From Salvelinus alpinus (Eukaryota; Chordata; Actinopteri; Salmoniformes; Salmonidae), in assembly GCF_045679555.1 (NCBI RefSeq), contig NC_092091.1, positions 79,748,144 to 79,812,143 of the forward strand: a stretch of DNA of 64,000 nt. The letters are read 5' to 3'. Of this stretch, positions 48,048 to 64,000 are shown piece after piece. The position numbers and the translations under genes were made by a program. The stretch's first letter is position 1. Every line of letters starts with the position of its first letter. The notes under the pieces were generated by a model that searched no databases, was not told the DNA's origin, and saw only the letters and a program-made list of their open reading frames with translations.

Positions 48048-51000
48048 GTACTGATATATGTATTTGTGTGTCGTAGTGTTGGAGAAGGTGGACTACCTGT
48101 TTGCTGAAAACGGACTGGTGGCCTATCAGAACGGACAGCTGGTAGCAGTACAGGTAAGACCTGACCTCTAACCTTTGATGCTCCCACGTGGTTTATTGAC
48201 CAAGATGGACATGTTGTAGTCACTGGTTGTTTCAGAGGATCCAGGGCTGTGATTGGTTGTTTCAGAGTATCCAGGCGTACATGGGGGAGGATCTTCTTCA
48301 AGACTTCATCAACTTCTGTCTCAACTACCTGGCCAAGATTACACTACCCAGGAAGAGGTACACACTCTCTCTCTCTCACACCATCTCTGTCTGTCTCAAC
48401 TACCTGGCCAAGATTACACTACCCAGGAAGAGGTACACACTGTCTCTCTCTCTCTCTCTCTCTCACACACCATCTCTGTCTGTCTCAACTACCTGGCCAA
48501 GATTACACTACCCAGGAAGAGGTACACACTGTCTCTCTCTCTCTCACACACCATCTCTGTCTGTCTCAACTACCTGGCCAAGATTACACTACCCAGGAAG
48601 AGGTTACACACTGTCCCTCTCTCTCTCTCTCTCTCTCACACCATCTCTGTCTGTCTCAACTACCTGGCCAAGATTACACTACCCAGGAAGAGGTACACAC
48701 TGTCTCTCTCACACTCACACCATCTCTGTCTGTCTCAACTACCTGGCCAAGATTACACTACCCAGGAAGAGGTACACACTGTCTCTCTCTCTCACACCAT
48801 CTCTGTCTGTCTCAACTACCTGGCCAAGATTACACTACCCAGGAAGAGGTACACACTGTCTCTCTCTCTCACACCATCTCTGTCTGTCTCAACTACCTGG
48901 CCAAGATTACACTACCCAGGAAGAGGTACACACTGTCTTTCTCTCTCACACCATCTCTGTCTGTCTCAACTACCTGGCCAAGATTACACTACCCAGGAAG
49001 AGGTACACACTGTCTCTCTCACACCATCTCTGTCTGTCTCAACTACCTGGCCAAGATTACACTACCCAGGAAGAGGTTACACACTGTCCCTCTCTCTCTC
49101 TCTCTCTCTCTCACACCATCTCTGTCTGTCTCAACTACCTGGCCAAGATTACACTACCCAGGAAGAGGTACACACTGTCTCTCTCTCTCACACCATCTCT
49201 GTCTGTCTCAACTACCTGGCCAAGATTACACTACCCAGGAAGAGGTACACACTGTCTCTCTCTCTCTCACACACCATCTCTGTCTGTCTCAACTACCTGG
49301 CCAAGATTACACTACCCAGGAAGAGGTACACACTGTCTCTCTCACACTCACCCCACCTCTGTCTGTGTCTCCTCAGGGGGACGTTTATAGAGTTCCGTAA
49401 TGGAATGTTGAACGTGTCACCTGTCGGGCGGAGCTGCAGTCAGGAGGAGAGGATAGAGTTCTACCAGCTGGACCAAGTATGGAGGGAGGATGTCTGTCTG
49501 TCAGTCTGTGTCCTTAGCTCACTTTGATTGACAGCTGTCTCTCAACAGAAAGAACGAATCAGAGAGAAGTTTGTTGCCGTTCTTCAGGAGGAGTTTAAAG
49601 GCAAAGGACTGACCTTCTCANNNNNNNNNNNNNNNNNNNNNNNNNNNNNNNNNNNNNNNNNNNNNNNNNNNNNNNNNNNNNNNNNNNNNNNNNNNNNNNN
49701 NNNNNNNNNNNNNNNNNNNNCCTCTTATCCGAAGGACTGGACTTCTCTATAGGTGAGTCTGACCTCTAACCCTAAAGACTGGACTTCTCTATAGGTGAGT
49801 CTGACCTCTAACCCTAAAGACTTCTCTATAGGTGAGTCTGACCTCTAACCCTAAAGACTTCTCTATAGGTGAGTCTGACCTCTAACCCTAAAGACTGGAC
49901 TTCTCTATAGGTGAGTCTGACCTCTAACCCTAAAGACTTCTCTAGAGGTGAGTCTGACCTCTAACCCTAAAGACTGGACTTCTCTATAGGTGAGTCTGAC
50001 CTCTAACCCTAAAGACTTCTCTATAGGTGAGTCTGACCTCTAACCCTAAGGACTGACATTCTCTATAGGTGGGTTTGACCTCTAACCCTAAAGACTGACC
50101 TTCTCTATAGGTGAGTCTGACCTCTAACCCTAAAGACTGACCTTCTCTATAGGTGAGTCTGACCTCTAACCCTAAATACTGACCTTCTCTATAGGTGAGT
50201 CTGACCTAACCCTAAGGACTGACCTTCTCTATAGGTGAGTCTGACCTCTAACCCTAAAGACTGACCTTCTCTATAGGTGAGTCTGACCTCTAACCCTAAA
50301 GACTTCTCTATAGGTGAGTCTGACCTCTAACCCTAAAGACTTCTCTATAGGTGAGTCTGACCTCTAACCCTAAAGACTTCTCTATAGGTCTGACCTGTAA
50401 CCTCCTTCTCTCCCTCCAGGTGGTCAGATCAGTTTTGATGTCTTCCCAGAGGGCTGGGACAAGCGTTACTGTCTGGGCCTGGTAGAGAAGGACTCCTATC
50501 AAACCATACACTTCTTTGGAGACAAAACTAAACCTGTAAGTAGCTTTATGGTGACCATGACAACCATGTTACCGCTTTATAATGACAACCATGTTACCGC
50601 TTTATGGTGACAACCATGTTATGGCTTTATAATGACAACCATGTTATGGCTTTATAATGACAACCATGTTAATGCTTTATAATGACAACCATGTTACCGC
50701 TTTATAATGACAACCATGTTACCGCTTTATGGTGACAACCATGTTATGGCTTTATAATGACAACCATGTTATGGCTTTATAATGACAACCATGTTAATGC
50801 TTTATAATGACAACCATGTTAATGCTTTATAATGACAACCATGTTACCGCTTTATAATGACAACCATGTTATAATGACAACCATGTTATAGCTTTATAAT
50901 GACAACCATGTTACCGCTTTATAATGACAACCATGTTAATGCTTTATAATGACAACCATGTTAATGCTTTATAATGACAACCATGTTAATGCTTTATAAT

Positions 51001-52992
51001 GACAACCATGTTATAATGACAACCATGTTATAGCTTTATAATGACAACCATGTTACCGCTTTATAATGACAACCATGTTAATGCTTTATAATGACAACCA
51101 TGTTAATGCTTTATGGTGACAACCATGTTATGGCTTTATAATGACAACCATGTTATGGCTTTATAATGACAACCATGTTAATGCTTTATAATGACAACCA
51201 TGTTAATGCTTTATAATGACAACCATGTTATAGCTTTATAATGACGACCATGTTACCGCTTTATAATGACAACCATGTTAATGCTTTATAATGACAACCA
51301 TGTTAATGCTTTATAATGACAACCATGTTATAATGACAACCATGTTACCGCTTTATAATGACAACCATGTTACCGCTTTATAATGACAACCATGTTAATG
51401 CTTTATAATGACAACCATGTTAATGCTTTATAATGACAACCATGTTATAATGACAACCATGTTATAGCTTTATAATGACAACCATGTTATAGCTTTATAA
51501 TGACAACCATGTTATAATGACAACCATGTTATAGCTTTATAATGACAACCCTGTTAATGCTTTATAATGACAACCATGTTAATGCTTTATAATGACAACC
51601 ATGTTAATGCTTTATAATGACAACCATGTTATAGCTTTATAATGACAACCATGTTATAATGACAACCATGTTATAGCTTTATAATGACAACCATGTTATA
51701 GCTTTATAATGACAACCATGTTATAGACAACCATGTTATAGCTTTATAATGACAACCATGTTACCGCTTTATAATGACAACAACCATGTTATAGCTTTAT
51801 AATGACAACCATGTTATAGCTTTATAATGACAACCATGTTACAGCTTTATGACAACAACCATGTTATAGATATATATTAATGTTGACACTGCTTTAGGGG
51901 GGAAACGATATGATGTGTTAATGTTGTGCTTTAGGGGGGAAACGATATGATGTATTAATTCTGTGCTTTAGGGGGGAAACGATATGATGTATTAATGTTG
52001 ACACTGCTTTAGGGGGGAAACGATATGATGTATTAATGTTGACACTGCTTTAGGGGGGAAACGATATGATGTATTAATTCTGTGCTTTAGGGGGGAAACG
52101 ATATGATGTATTAATGTTGTGCTTTAGGGGGGAAACGATATGATGTATTAATTCTGTGCTTTAGGGAGGAAACGATATGATGTATTAATGTTGTGCTTTA
52201 GGGGGGAAACGATATGATGTATTAATGTTGTGCTTTAGGGGGGAAACGATATGATGTATTAATGTTGTGCTTTAGGGGGGAAACGATATGATGTATTAAT
52301 GTTGTGCTTTAGGGAGGAAACGATATGATGTATTAATGTTGTGCTTTAGGGAGGAAACGATATGATGTATTAATGTTGACACTGCTTTAGGGGGGGAACG
52401 ATATGATGTATTAATTCTGTGCTTTAGGGGGGAAACGATATGATGTATTAATGTTGACACTGCTTTAGGGGGGAAACGATATGATGTATTAATTCTGTGC
52501 TTTAGGGGGGAAACGATATGATGTATTAATGTTGACACTGCTTTAGGGGGGAAACGATATGATGTATTAATGTTGACACTGCTTTAGGGGGGAAACGATA
52601 TGATGTATTAATTCTGTGCTTTAGGGGGGAAACGATATGATGTATTAATTCTGTGCTTTAGGGAGGAAACGATATGATGTATTAATGTTGTGCTTTAGGG
52701 GGGAAACGATATGATGTATTAATGTTGTGCTTTAGGGGGGAAACGATATGATGTATTAATGTTGTGCTTTAGGGGGGAAACGATATGATGTATTAATGTT
52801 GTGCTTTAGGGAGGAAACGATATGATGTATTAATGTTGTGCTTTAGGGAGGAAACGATATGATGTATTAATGTTGACACTGCTTTAGGGGGGGAACGACT
52901 ATGAGATCTATGCAGATCCCAGAACCATCGGACATGAAGTCACCTGCCCTGAAGATACACAACGTATCTGTCAAGACCTGTTCTTCAACTGA
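37451..52992 (+). CDS. pmm2: pmm2, phosphomannomutase 2 (eight coding exons)
   Basis: PMM2 converts mannose-6-phosphate to mannose-1-phosphate in the cytosol, the precursor of GDP-mannose and dolichol-P-mannose for N-glycosylation. Coding exons: 37451-37522, 38163-38274, 48077-48153, 48266-48357, 49377-49476, 49549-49620 plus four bases in the gap, 50420-50535, 52888-52992. All junctions are GT-AG with matching phases, giving about 249 residues (human 246). FDVDGTLT in exon 1 is the HAD nucleophile motif (two Asp), GVVGGSD in exon 2 is a conserved substrate-site motif, and GDKTKPGGND across exons 7-8 is the metal-binding HAD motif. LTFS and GGQISF fit PMM2 better than PMM1. Intron 2 is about 9.8 kb and carries nested transposons; introns 4, 6 and 7 are nearly all minisatellite. 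No coding lesion is seen. Confidence 0.95.
37726..38014. repeat. 50-bp minisatellite in pmm2 intron 1 (6 copies)
   Basis: The unit is like tgaataactcagacaggtaa followed by aacagggtaatgaaccgtgt and tcactaaccc. Each copy has a donor-like acaggtaaa. The array starts about 200 bp after exon 1 and shows no copied exon sequence. Confidence 0.93.
38163..38274 (+). CDS. pmm2: pmm2 exon 2
   Basis: The acceptor is gtgtttcag ending at 38162. The exon has 37 codons plus one base: [17 protein letters not shown], then [18 protein letters not shown]. The donor is gtgtgt at 38275, a non-consensus donor that merges into the repeat that follows. Confidence 0.93.
38275..38575 (+). repeat. G-rich minisatellite starting at the exon 2 donor (~9 copies)
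   Basis: The unit is gttaaggtgtgtctgggagg followed by a variable run of G and GGA. Each copy contains ggtgtgt, the sequence at the exon 2 donor. G runs of three to ten repeat throughout, so G-quadruplexes are possible on the sense strand and RNA. Bases 38576-38660 are ordinary intron. Confidence 0.92.
38661..40225 (+). mobile_element. Sleeping Beauty-like Tc1 element, 5'-truncated
   Basis: Sequence from taggttggagtcattc onward matches the salmonid Tc1 family from which Sleeping Beauty was rebuilt. The outer left repeat has lost its first ~30 bases. The inner left repeat gtcagaagtttacatacact is near 38842 and the inner right repeat, its inverse, near 40009-40033. The right end finishes cttctgacttcaactg at 40225 followed by TA, but a few bases are missing from the outer right repeat (aaggtaaacttctgac). 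The element lies in pmm2 intron 2 on the gene's strand and cannot be mobile. Confidence 0.9.
39020..40003 (+). pseudogene. Dead Tc1 transposase (Sleeping Beauty-like)
   Basis: Pieces of a ~340-residue DDE transposase appear in three frames: paired-type helix-turn-helix segment ([20 protein letters not shown]), then [18 protein letters not shown], then [13 protein letters not shown] and [16 protein letters not shown]. Frame changes, an early in-frame deletion or frameshift after MGKSA, a missing segment between HTS and VKVLEWPSQ, and a stop near the end show that it is decayed. Confidence 0.9.
40355..40569. repeat. 32-bp minisatellite, left part (interrupted by Tc1 insertion)
   Basis: The unit is aagtacatagtctgatatac followed by tgtcaaataccc, about seven copies. 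The same array resumes at 46675. Bases 40226-40354 are ordinary intron sequence. Confidence 0.94.
43022..44312 (-). CDS. HARBI1-type Harbinger transposase (4 exons, intact)
   Basis: Exons on the minus strand are 44312-43880, 43810-43695, 43598-43487 and 43392-43022. All introns are GT-AG and phases agree, giving 343 residues, close to HARBI1 (about 349). The start [15 protein letters not shown] is typical; an upstream in-frame ATG at 44369 would add 19 residues. DDE nuclease residues are visible: Asp in [11 protein letters not shown] (exon 2), Asp in [11 protein letters not shown] (exon 3) and Glu in [15 protein letters not shown] (exon 4). GDRGYG also fits the family. No stop or frameshift is seen. 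It is the element's nuclease, expected to act in the nucleus together with the Myb-like partner. It is not the host HARBI1 gene, because it lies between the element's inverted repeats. Confidence 0.93.
44533..46165 (-). CDS. Harbinger Myb/SANT-like DNA-binding protein (8 exons, intact)
   Basis: Minus-strand exons are 46165-46008, 45674-45604, 45516-45340, 45249-45188, 45105-45019, 44931-44890, 44821-44648 and 44568-44533. All junctions are GT-AG in phase; 268 residues in total. The N-terminus [20 protein letters not shown] with [14 protein letters not shown] and [13 protein letters not shown] has the spaced Trp and helical pattern of Myb/SANT-like trihelix proteins (NAIF1/MSANTD type). Then come a polar linker, an acidic patch (DGDDDEEE), and a charged coiled-coil segment ([20 protein letters not shown] onward) ending [11 protein letters not shown]. 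In Harbinger elements this partner imports the nuclease and binds element ends. Head-to-tail order with the nuclease on one strand. Confidence 0.9.
45676..45746. repeat. CA microsatellite
   Basis: About 34 CA dinucleotides lie in the first intron of the Harbinger Myb-like gene, directly next to the exon 2 acceptor (GT-rich on the sense strand). Confidence 0.95.
46675..46790. repeat. 32-bp minisatellite, right part
   Basis: The array seen at 40355-40569 resumes for about three and a half copies after the Tc1 insertion, beginning with the duplicated TA. Confidence 0.93.
46795..47553 (+). pseudogene. Dead Tc1 transposase fragment with an internal triplication
   Basis: [19 protein letters not shown] is followed by three tandem copies of a 30-bp segment encoding [10 protein letters not shown] or [10 protein letters not shown] (about 47023-47112). 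A TGA after SIIL, a TAG before DNDPKHTAK, and frame breaks follow. The C-terminal part [15 protein letters not shown] to STKY and TGA at 47551 is open. Confidence 0.9.
46795..47639 (+). mobile_element. Third Tc1-like element, 5'-truncated
   Basis: It begins in the middle of the transposase coding region and runs through its end to a terminal repeat (gggtctgaatacttatgtaa ... actttccgaatgccctg) followed by TA. The left half and left repeat are missing. It belongs to a different Tc1 family from the two upstream. Confidence 0.87.
47640..48076. repeat. End of pmm2 intron 2: CA repeats and mixed sequence
   Basis: A short stretch with attcaggacccaaactaacc resembles the element at 55.4-55.8 kb. A GT run is at 47742-47760, CA runs at 47833-47920 and 48016-48046. 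No gene is seen. Confidence 0.75.
48077..48153 (+). CDS. pmm2: pmm2 exon 3
   Basis: The acceptor is gtcgtag at 48070-48076 and the donor gtaaga at 48154. The exon completes a Val codon from exon 2 and encodes [20 protein letters not shown] then LVAVQ, phase 0 at the end. Confidence 0.93.
48223..48280 (+). repeat. pmm2: 30-bp duplication of the exon 4 acceptor
   Basis: The run ggttgtttcagaggatccag is followed 30 bp later by ggttgtttcagagtatccag, so the acceptor of exon 4 exists twice (after 48235 and after 48265). Using the first would add ten in-frame residues, [10 protein letters not shown], without a stop. The second gives the conserved protein. Confidence 0.87.
48266..48357 (+). CDS. pmm2: pmm2 exon 4
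   Basis: The exon encodes [20 protein letters not shown] then [10 protein letters not shown] plus two bases (AG), with donor gtacac at 48358. Phase 2 joins G of exon 5 to give Arg, then GTFIEF. Confidence 0.93.
48315..49340 (+). repeat. 71-94-bp minisatellite of pmm2 exon 4 3' end plus donor (13 copies with the original)
   Basis: Each copy repeats the last ~43 bases of exon 4 (from tctgtctcaactacctggcc to acccaggaagag), the donor gtacac or gttaca, and a variable CT run. All three sense frames stay open for more than 1.1 kb, because the repeat has no stop in any frame, but the exon 4 frame ends in a stop at 49388-49390. It fills intron 4 almost completely. Confidence 0.95.
49377..49476 (+). 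CDS. pmm2: pmm2 exon 5
   Basis: The acceptor is ctcctcag at 49369-49376. One base plus 33 codons: [20 protein letters not shown] then [13 protein letters not shown], nearly invariant in PMM proteins. The donor is gtatgg at 49477. The following intron is only 72 nt. Confidence 0.95.
49549..49620 (+). CDS. pmm2: pmm2 exon 6 (3' end in gap)
   Basis: The acceptor is ctcaacag at 49541-49548. The exon encodes [20 protein letters not shown] then LTFS, and then the N gap begins. By comparison with the copies after the gap, the missing end is ATA G before donor gtgagt. Confidence 0.93.
49621..49720. other. Assembly gap of 100 N at the end of pmm2 exon 6
   Basis: A 100-N placeholder. It begins inside exon 6 and ends inside the array made from that exon's end, so the array itself probably broke the assembly. 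Confidence 0.95.
49721..50395 (+). repeat. 36-42-bp minisatellite of pmm2 exon 6 3' end plus donor (~17 copies)
   Basis: The unit is gactgaccttctctatag joined to gtgagtctgacctctaaccc and taaa. The first part equals the end of exon 6 (GACTGACCTTCTC... in the exon) and the second is a consensus donor. Copies alternate between ggacttctct, gaccttctct and a short form lacking five bases. One copy has gtgggt and one has ctagag. In the exon frame a TAA follows soon after each donor. Confidence 0.93.
50420..50535 (+). CDS. pmm2: pmm2 exon 7
   Basis: The acceptor is ctccctccag ending at 50419 and the donor gtaagt at 50536. The exon encodes [20 protein letters not shown] then [23 protein letters not shown] is the start of the HAD metal-site loop. 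Confidence 0.95.
50541..51868 (+). repeat. 25-bp minisatellite at the start of pmm2 intron 7 (~50 copies)
   Basis: The unit is gctttataatgacaaccatg followed by ttaat, ttacc or ttata. It begins five bases into the intron (gtaagtagctttatgg). Short copies without gctttat are interspersed. Confidence 0.94.
51888..52887 (+). repeat. 36-41-bp minisatellite of the pmm2 exon 8 acceptor region (~26 copies)
   Basis: The unit is gctttaggggggaaacgata followed by tgatgtattaatgttgacact, or a shorter form ending gttgtg or tctgtg. It repeats the exon 8 acceptor gctttag and the first ~16 exon bases in slightly altered form (exon: ggggggaacgactatgag). The copy near 52385 has the exon-like gggggggaacga. The real exon 8 is the last copy. 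With the preceding array it fills intron 7 from end to end. Confidence 0.92.
52888..52992 (+). CDS. pmm2: pmm2 exon 8 (last coding exon)
   Basis: The acceptor is gctttag at 52881-52887. The exon encodes [20 protein letters not shown] then [14 protein letters not shown] and TGA at 52990-52992. GGND completes the metal-binding motif begun in exon 7. Confidence 0.95.
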   Translation, partial: GGNDYEIYADPRTIGHEVTCPEDTQRICQDLFFN

Positions 52993-54370
52993 CACACAGC
53001 AGTAATCAGATGTGTGAAGTGCCAAAGAGACAGCATGTCGTCCTGCCCTACCATGTGATCATGTGACCATTAGGGCTTTATGAATTTAGGCCAACGGTTA
53101 ATTAAAAAAGCTTGTACTGCATCTTGGGAGTTCCCTGATGCATACAACACCGCTTTGGTGACACCCCTGTTTAGTAAACGAATGGTTCTGACCGCTGGGA
53201 ACTCTGGGAAATGAAGCTTCTTCCAACCGTGTCTTTCTGCACATAAAATTATTAACTTTATCCACTTCATGGAAACATGAAAACCTGCTATTGGTTCAAC
53301 TATATCGGTTACTGTATCTGCTATTGGTTCAACTATATCTACATTGTTTTAGGCTGGGTGTCTGTGTATCACTTTATTAAAACCTCCTAAAATTAATATT
53401 AAGACTGGTATTTTTTTTAGTTTACGGTTATTGCCCTGGTTGAAACATGTTTTGATACAGTGGATATTGCCCGTTTTCCATGGCTTCTGGTTGGGATATG
53501 TACGTACGGTCACTGGGGACGACATCGATGCACTTATTAATGAAGCCGGTGACTGTTGTGGTAAACTCAATGTTATCGGATGGTTAACAAATGTGACCGA
53601 CCGGCCCGATTCGGTCTTATGTAGCAACATTTGAAATGGTGTTTTTTCATTGGATAAAAGTAGAGACTCTGGGCTAGAAAATGGTAGACCGTACACTGCA
53701 GTTGATGAACAATGGGAAAGTAATTATGCTTAGTTGATAAACTTGTAACCCCACTTTTTAGAAAATGGTCCTTGAATGTTTTGGTACCTACTGGAGAGCT
53801 CTTTGTTCACCCCCTCTTAATCCTTAGCCCCACCCATCTCTTTAAGGATTCACATGAGGCCATGTGCTAAACAGAGGGAGTAGTGTACTGAACAACCAAA
53901 GATTTCAAGACTAAAAGTGGTAACCTACAATCAGGAAAAACTCCATGTAAAAATACACTTTATCTGGTCCTATATTCTAATCTGACTTTGGTGCAGGTCA
54001 TGTTGTTCTTCACATTGCCGTCTCTGGTAAACACACACTATATCACATGAACAGCATACAGAAGGTGTAAACTGTACAGTGGTCATGGTTACTTGCATGT
54101 TTTCATAGTAGCAATATCAGAAACAGAAAGTGTCTGTATAAAAATACATAAATATTAGATGCTGCTTACCCAGACATACTGGTCTAAATTGATGGGTCAT
54201 GTGAAGGACATACTATAACCACATCTAGCTGAGTGGATAGGTCCTGTAATCATCTGTCAAAGTGTTTTATTTACACATCTAGCTAACTAAACAATTAACC
54301 GGCATAATCCCAACTCCTACGTTCTAAATATCACAGTAAGAACTCGGACAATATGAAATCTTAAACCAAG
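52993..54370. other. Region between pmm2 and tmem144, including the pmm2 3' UTR
   Basis: No gene is recognised. A possible pmm2 poly(A) signal ATTAAA is at 53376-53381; no AATAAA is seen close to the stop. Open frames of 66-115 codons here resemble nothing known and have no splice context. Confidence 0.5.
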
Positions 54371-63663
<9,293 letters not shown>

Positions 63664-63682
<19 letters not shown>

Positions 63683-64000
63683 CTGGAGGGAGAGGAGGGG
63701 GAGGGAGGGAGAGAGAGGGGGGAGAGGGGGAGAGATTAGAAAACACAGCTAGGAGAGAACCACTAGAGGGAGAGAGGGGGAGGGAGGGAGAGAGGGGGAG
63801 AGGGAGAAATTAGAAAACACAGCTAGGAGAGAACCACTAGAGGGAGAGAGGGGGAGAGGGAGAGATTAGAAAACACAGCTGGGGGAGAGGGAGGGAGAGA
63901 GGGAGAGAGGGGGAGAGAGAGAGATTAGAAAACACAGCTGGGGGAGAGGGAGGGAGAGAGGGGGAGAGAGGGGGAGAGGGAGAGATTAGAAAACACAGCT
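63664..64000 (-). repeat. G/A-rich minisatellite containing the tmem144 exon acceptor
   Basis: Units of agggagagagggggagaggg and gagattagaaaacacagct recur. Copies near 63749 and 63826 also contain aggagagaaccactagaggg, which is the acceptor and first ~19 bases of the 63682 exon with one change. The array continues past the window end. Confidence 0.87.

Noticed and set aside
48227-49527. Three overlapping open frames of 383-424 codons
   Set aside because: They are the pmm2 exon 4-end array read in three frames. Only 48266-48357 and 49377-49476 are real coding exons.
49750-50395. Telomere-like sequence (ctaaccctaa)
   Set aside because: Only one hexamer-like motif per 36-42-bp unit; it is intron sequence beside a copied splice site, not a telomeric run.
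37451-52992. pmm1 instead of pmm2
   Set aside because: LTFSIGG-type and FGDKT-PGGND sequence, a short N-terminus and no extra Gly-Asp insert before the VLEK exon fit PMM2 better.
53070-53700. Open frames of 66-115 codons after pmm2
   Set aside because: No recognisable domain or splice context; likely pmm2 3' UTR or intergenic DNA.

Overview
This is vertebrate nuclear DNA, most likely from a salmonid fish. It has intron-split genes, a Tc1 relative of the Sleeping Beauty family known from salmonids, other fish Tc1 elements, and CA microsatellites. No prokaryotic, viral or CRISPR feature was found. Three host genes can be read exon by exon. (1) naf1 (+ strand, H/ACA snoRNP assembly factor): five recognisable exons from 135 to 36791; more exons lie to the left of the window and about 60 codons are hidden in an N gap. 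(2) pmm2 (+ strand, phosphomannomutase 2): all eight exons from 37451 to 52992, about 249 residues, complete except for four bases of exon 6 in a second N gap. (3) tmem144 (- strand): its last five coding exons between 63682 and 55108.

Most of the window is tandem repeat. The largest array is about 28 kb (6.6-34.8 kb) of a 35-bp unit, roughly 800 copies, in the last naf1 intron, which is therefore about 30.2 kb long. At least 20 other minisatellites fill nearly every other intron. The most striking pattern is that many arrays are built from exon/intron junctions: the repeat unit carries the last or first 15-45 bases of an exon together with its splice site. This is seen at naf1 exons A, C and E, pmm2 exons 4, 6 and 8, and two tmem144 exons. 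Further arrays start within a few bases of a splice site. Some introns therefore contain tens of near-identical donor or acceptor sites.

pmm2 intron 2 holds a nested set of DNA transposons. A truncated, decayed Sleeping Beauty-like Tc1 (38.66-40.23 kb) comes first. Next, a second Tc1 (40570-46674) has inserted into a 32-bp minisatellite, and a PIF/Harbinger element (41894-46389, CTG target duplication) has inserted into the Tc1 transposase gene. The Harbinger element looks intact: a HARBI1-type nuclease (4 exons, 343 aa, D-D-E residues present) and a Myb/SANT-like partner (8 exons, 268 aa) both read through without a stop. A third, dead Tc1 follows at 46.8-47.6 kb.

naf1 and pmm2 lie head to tail with about 660 bp between the naf1 stop and the pmm2 start. 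tmem144 converges on pmm2 from the right, with about 2.1 kb between the two stop codons. The three genes have separate cell functions (RNA-modification RNP assembly, mannose-1-phosphate supply for glycosylation, membrane transport), so their proximity does not suggest a pathway.
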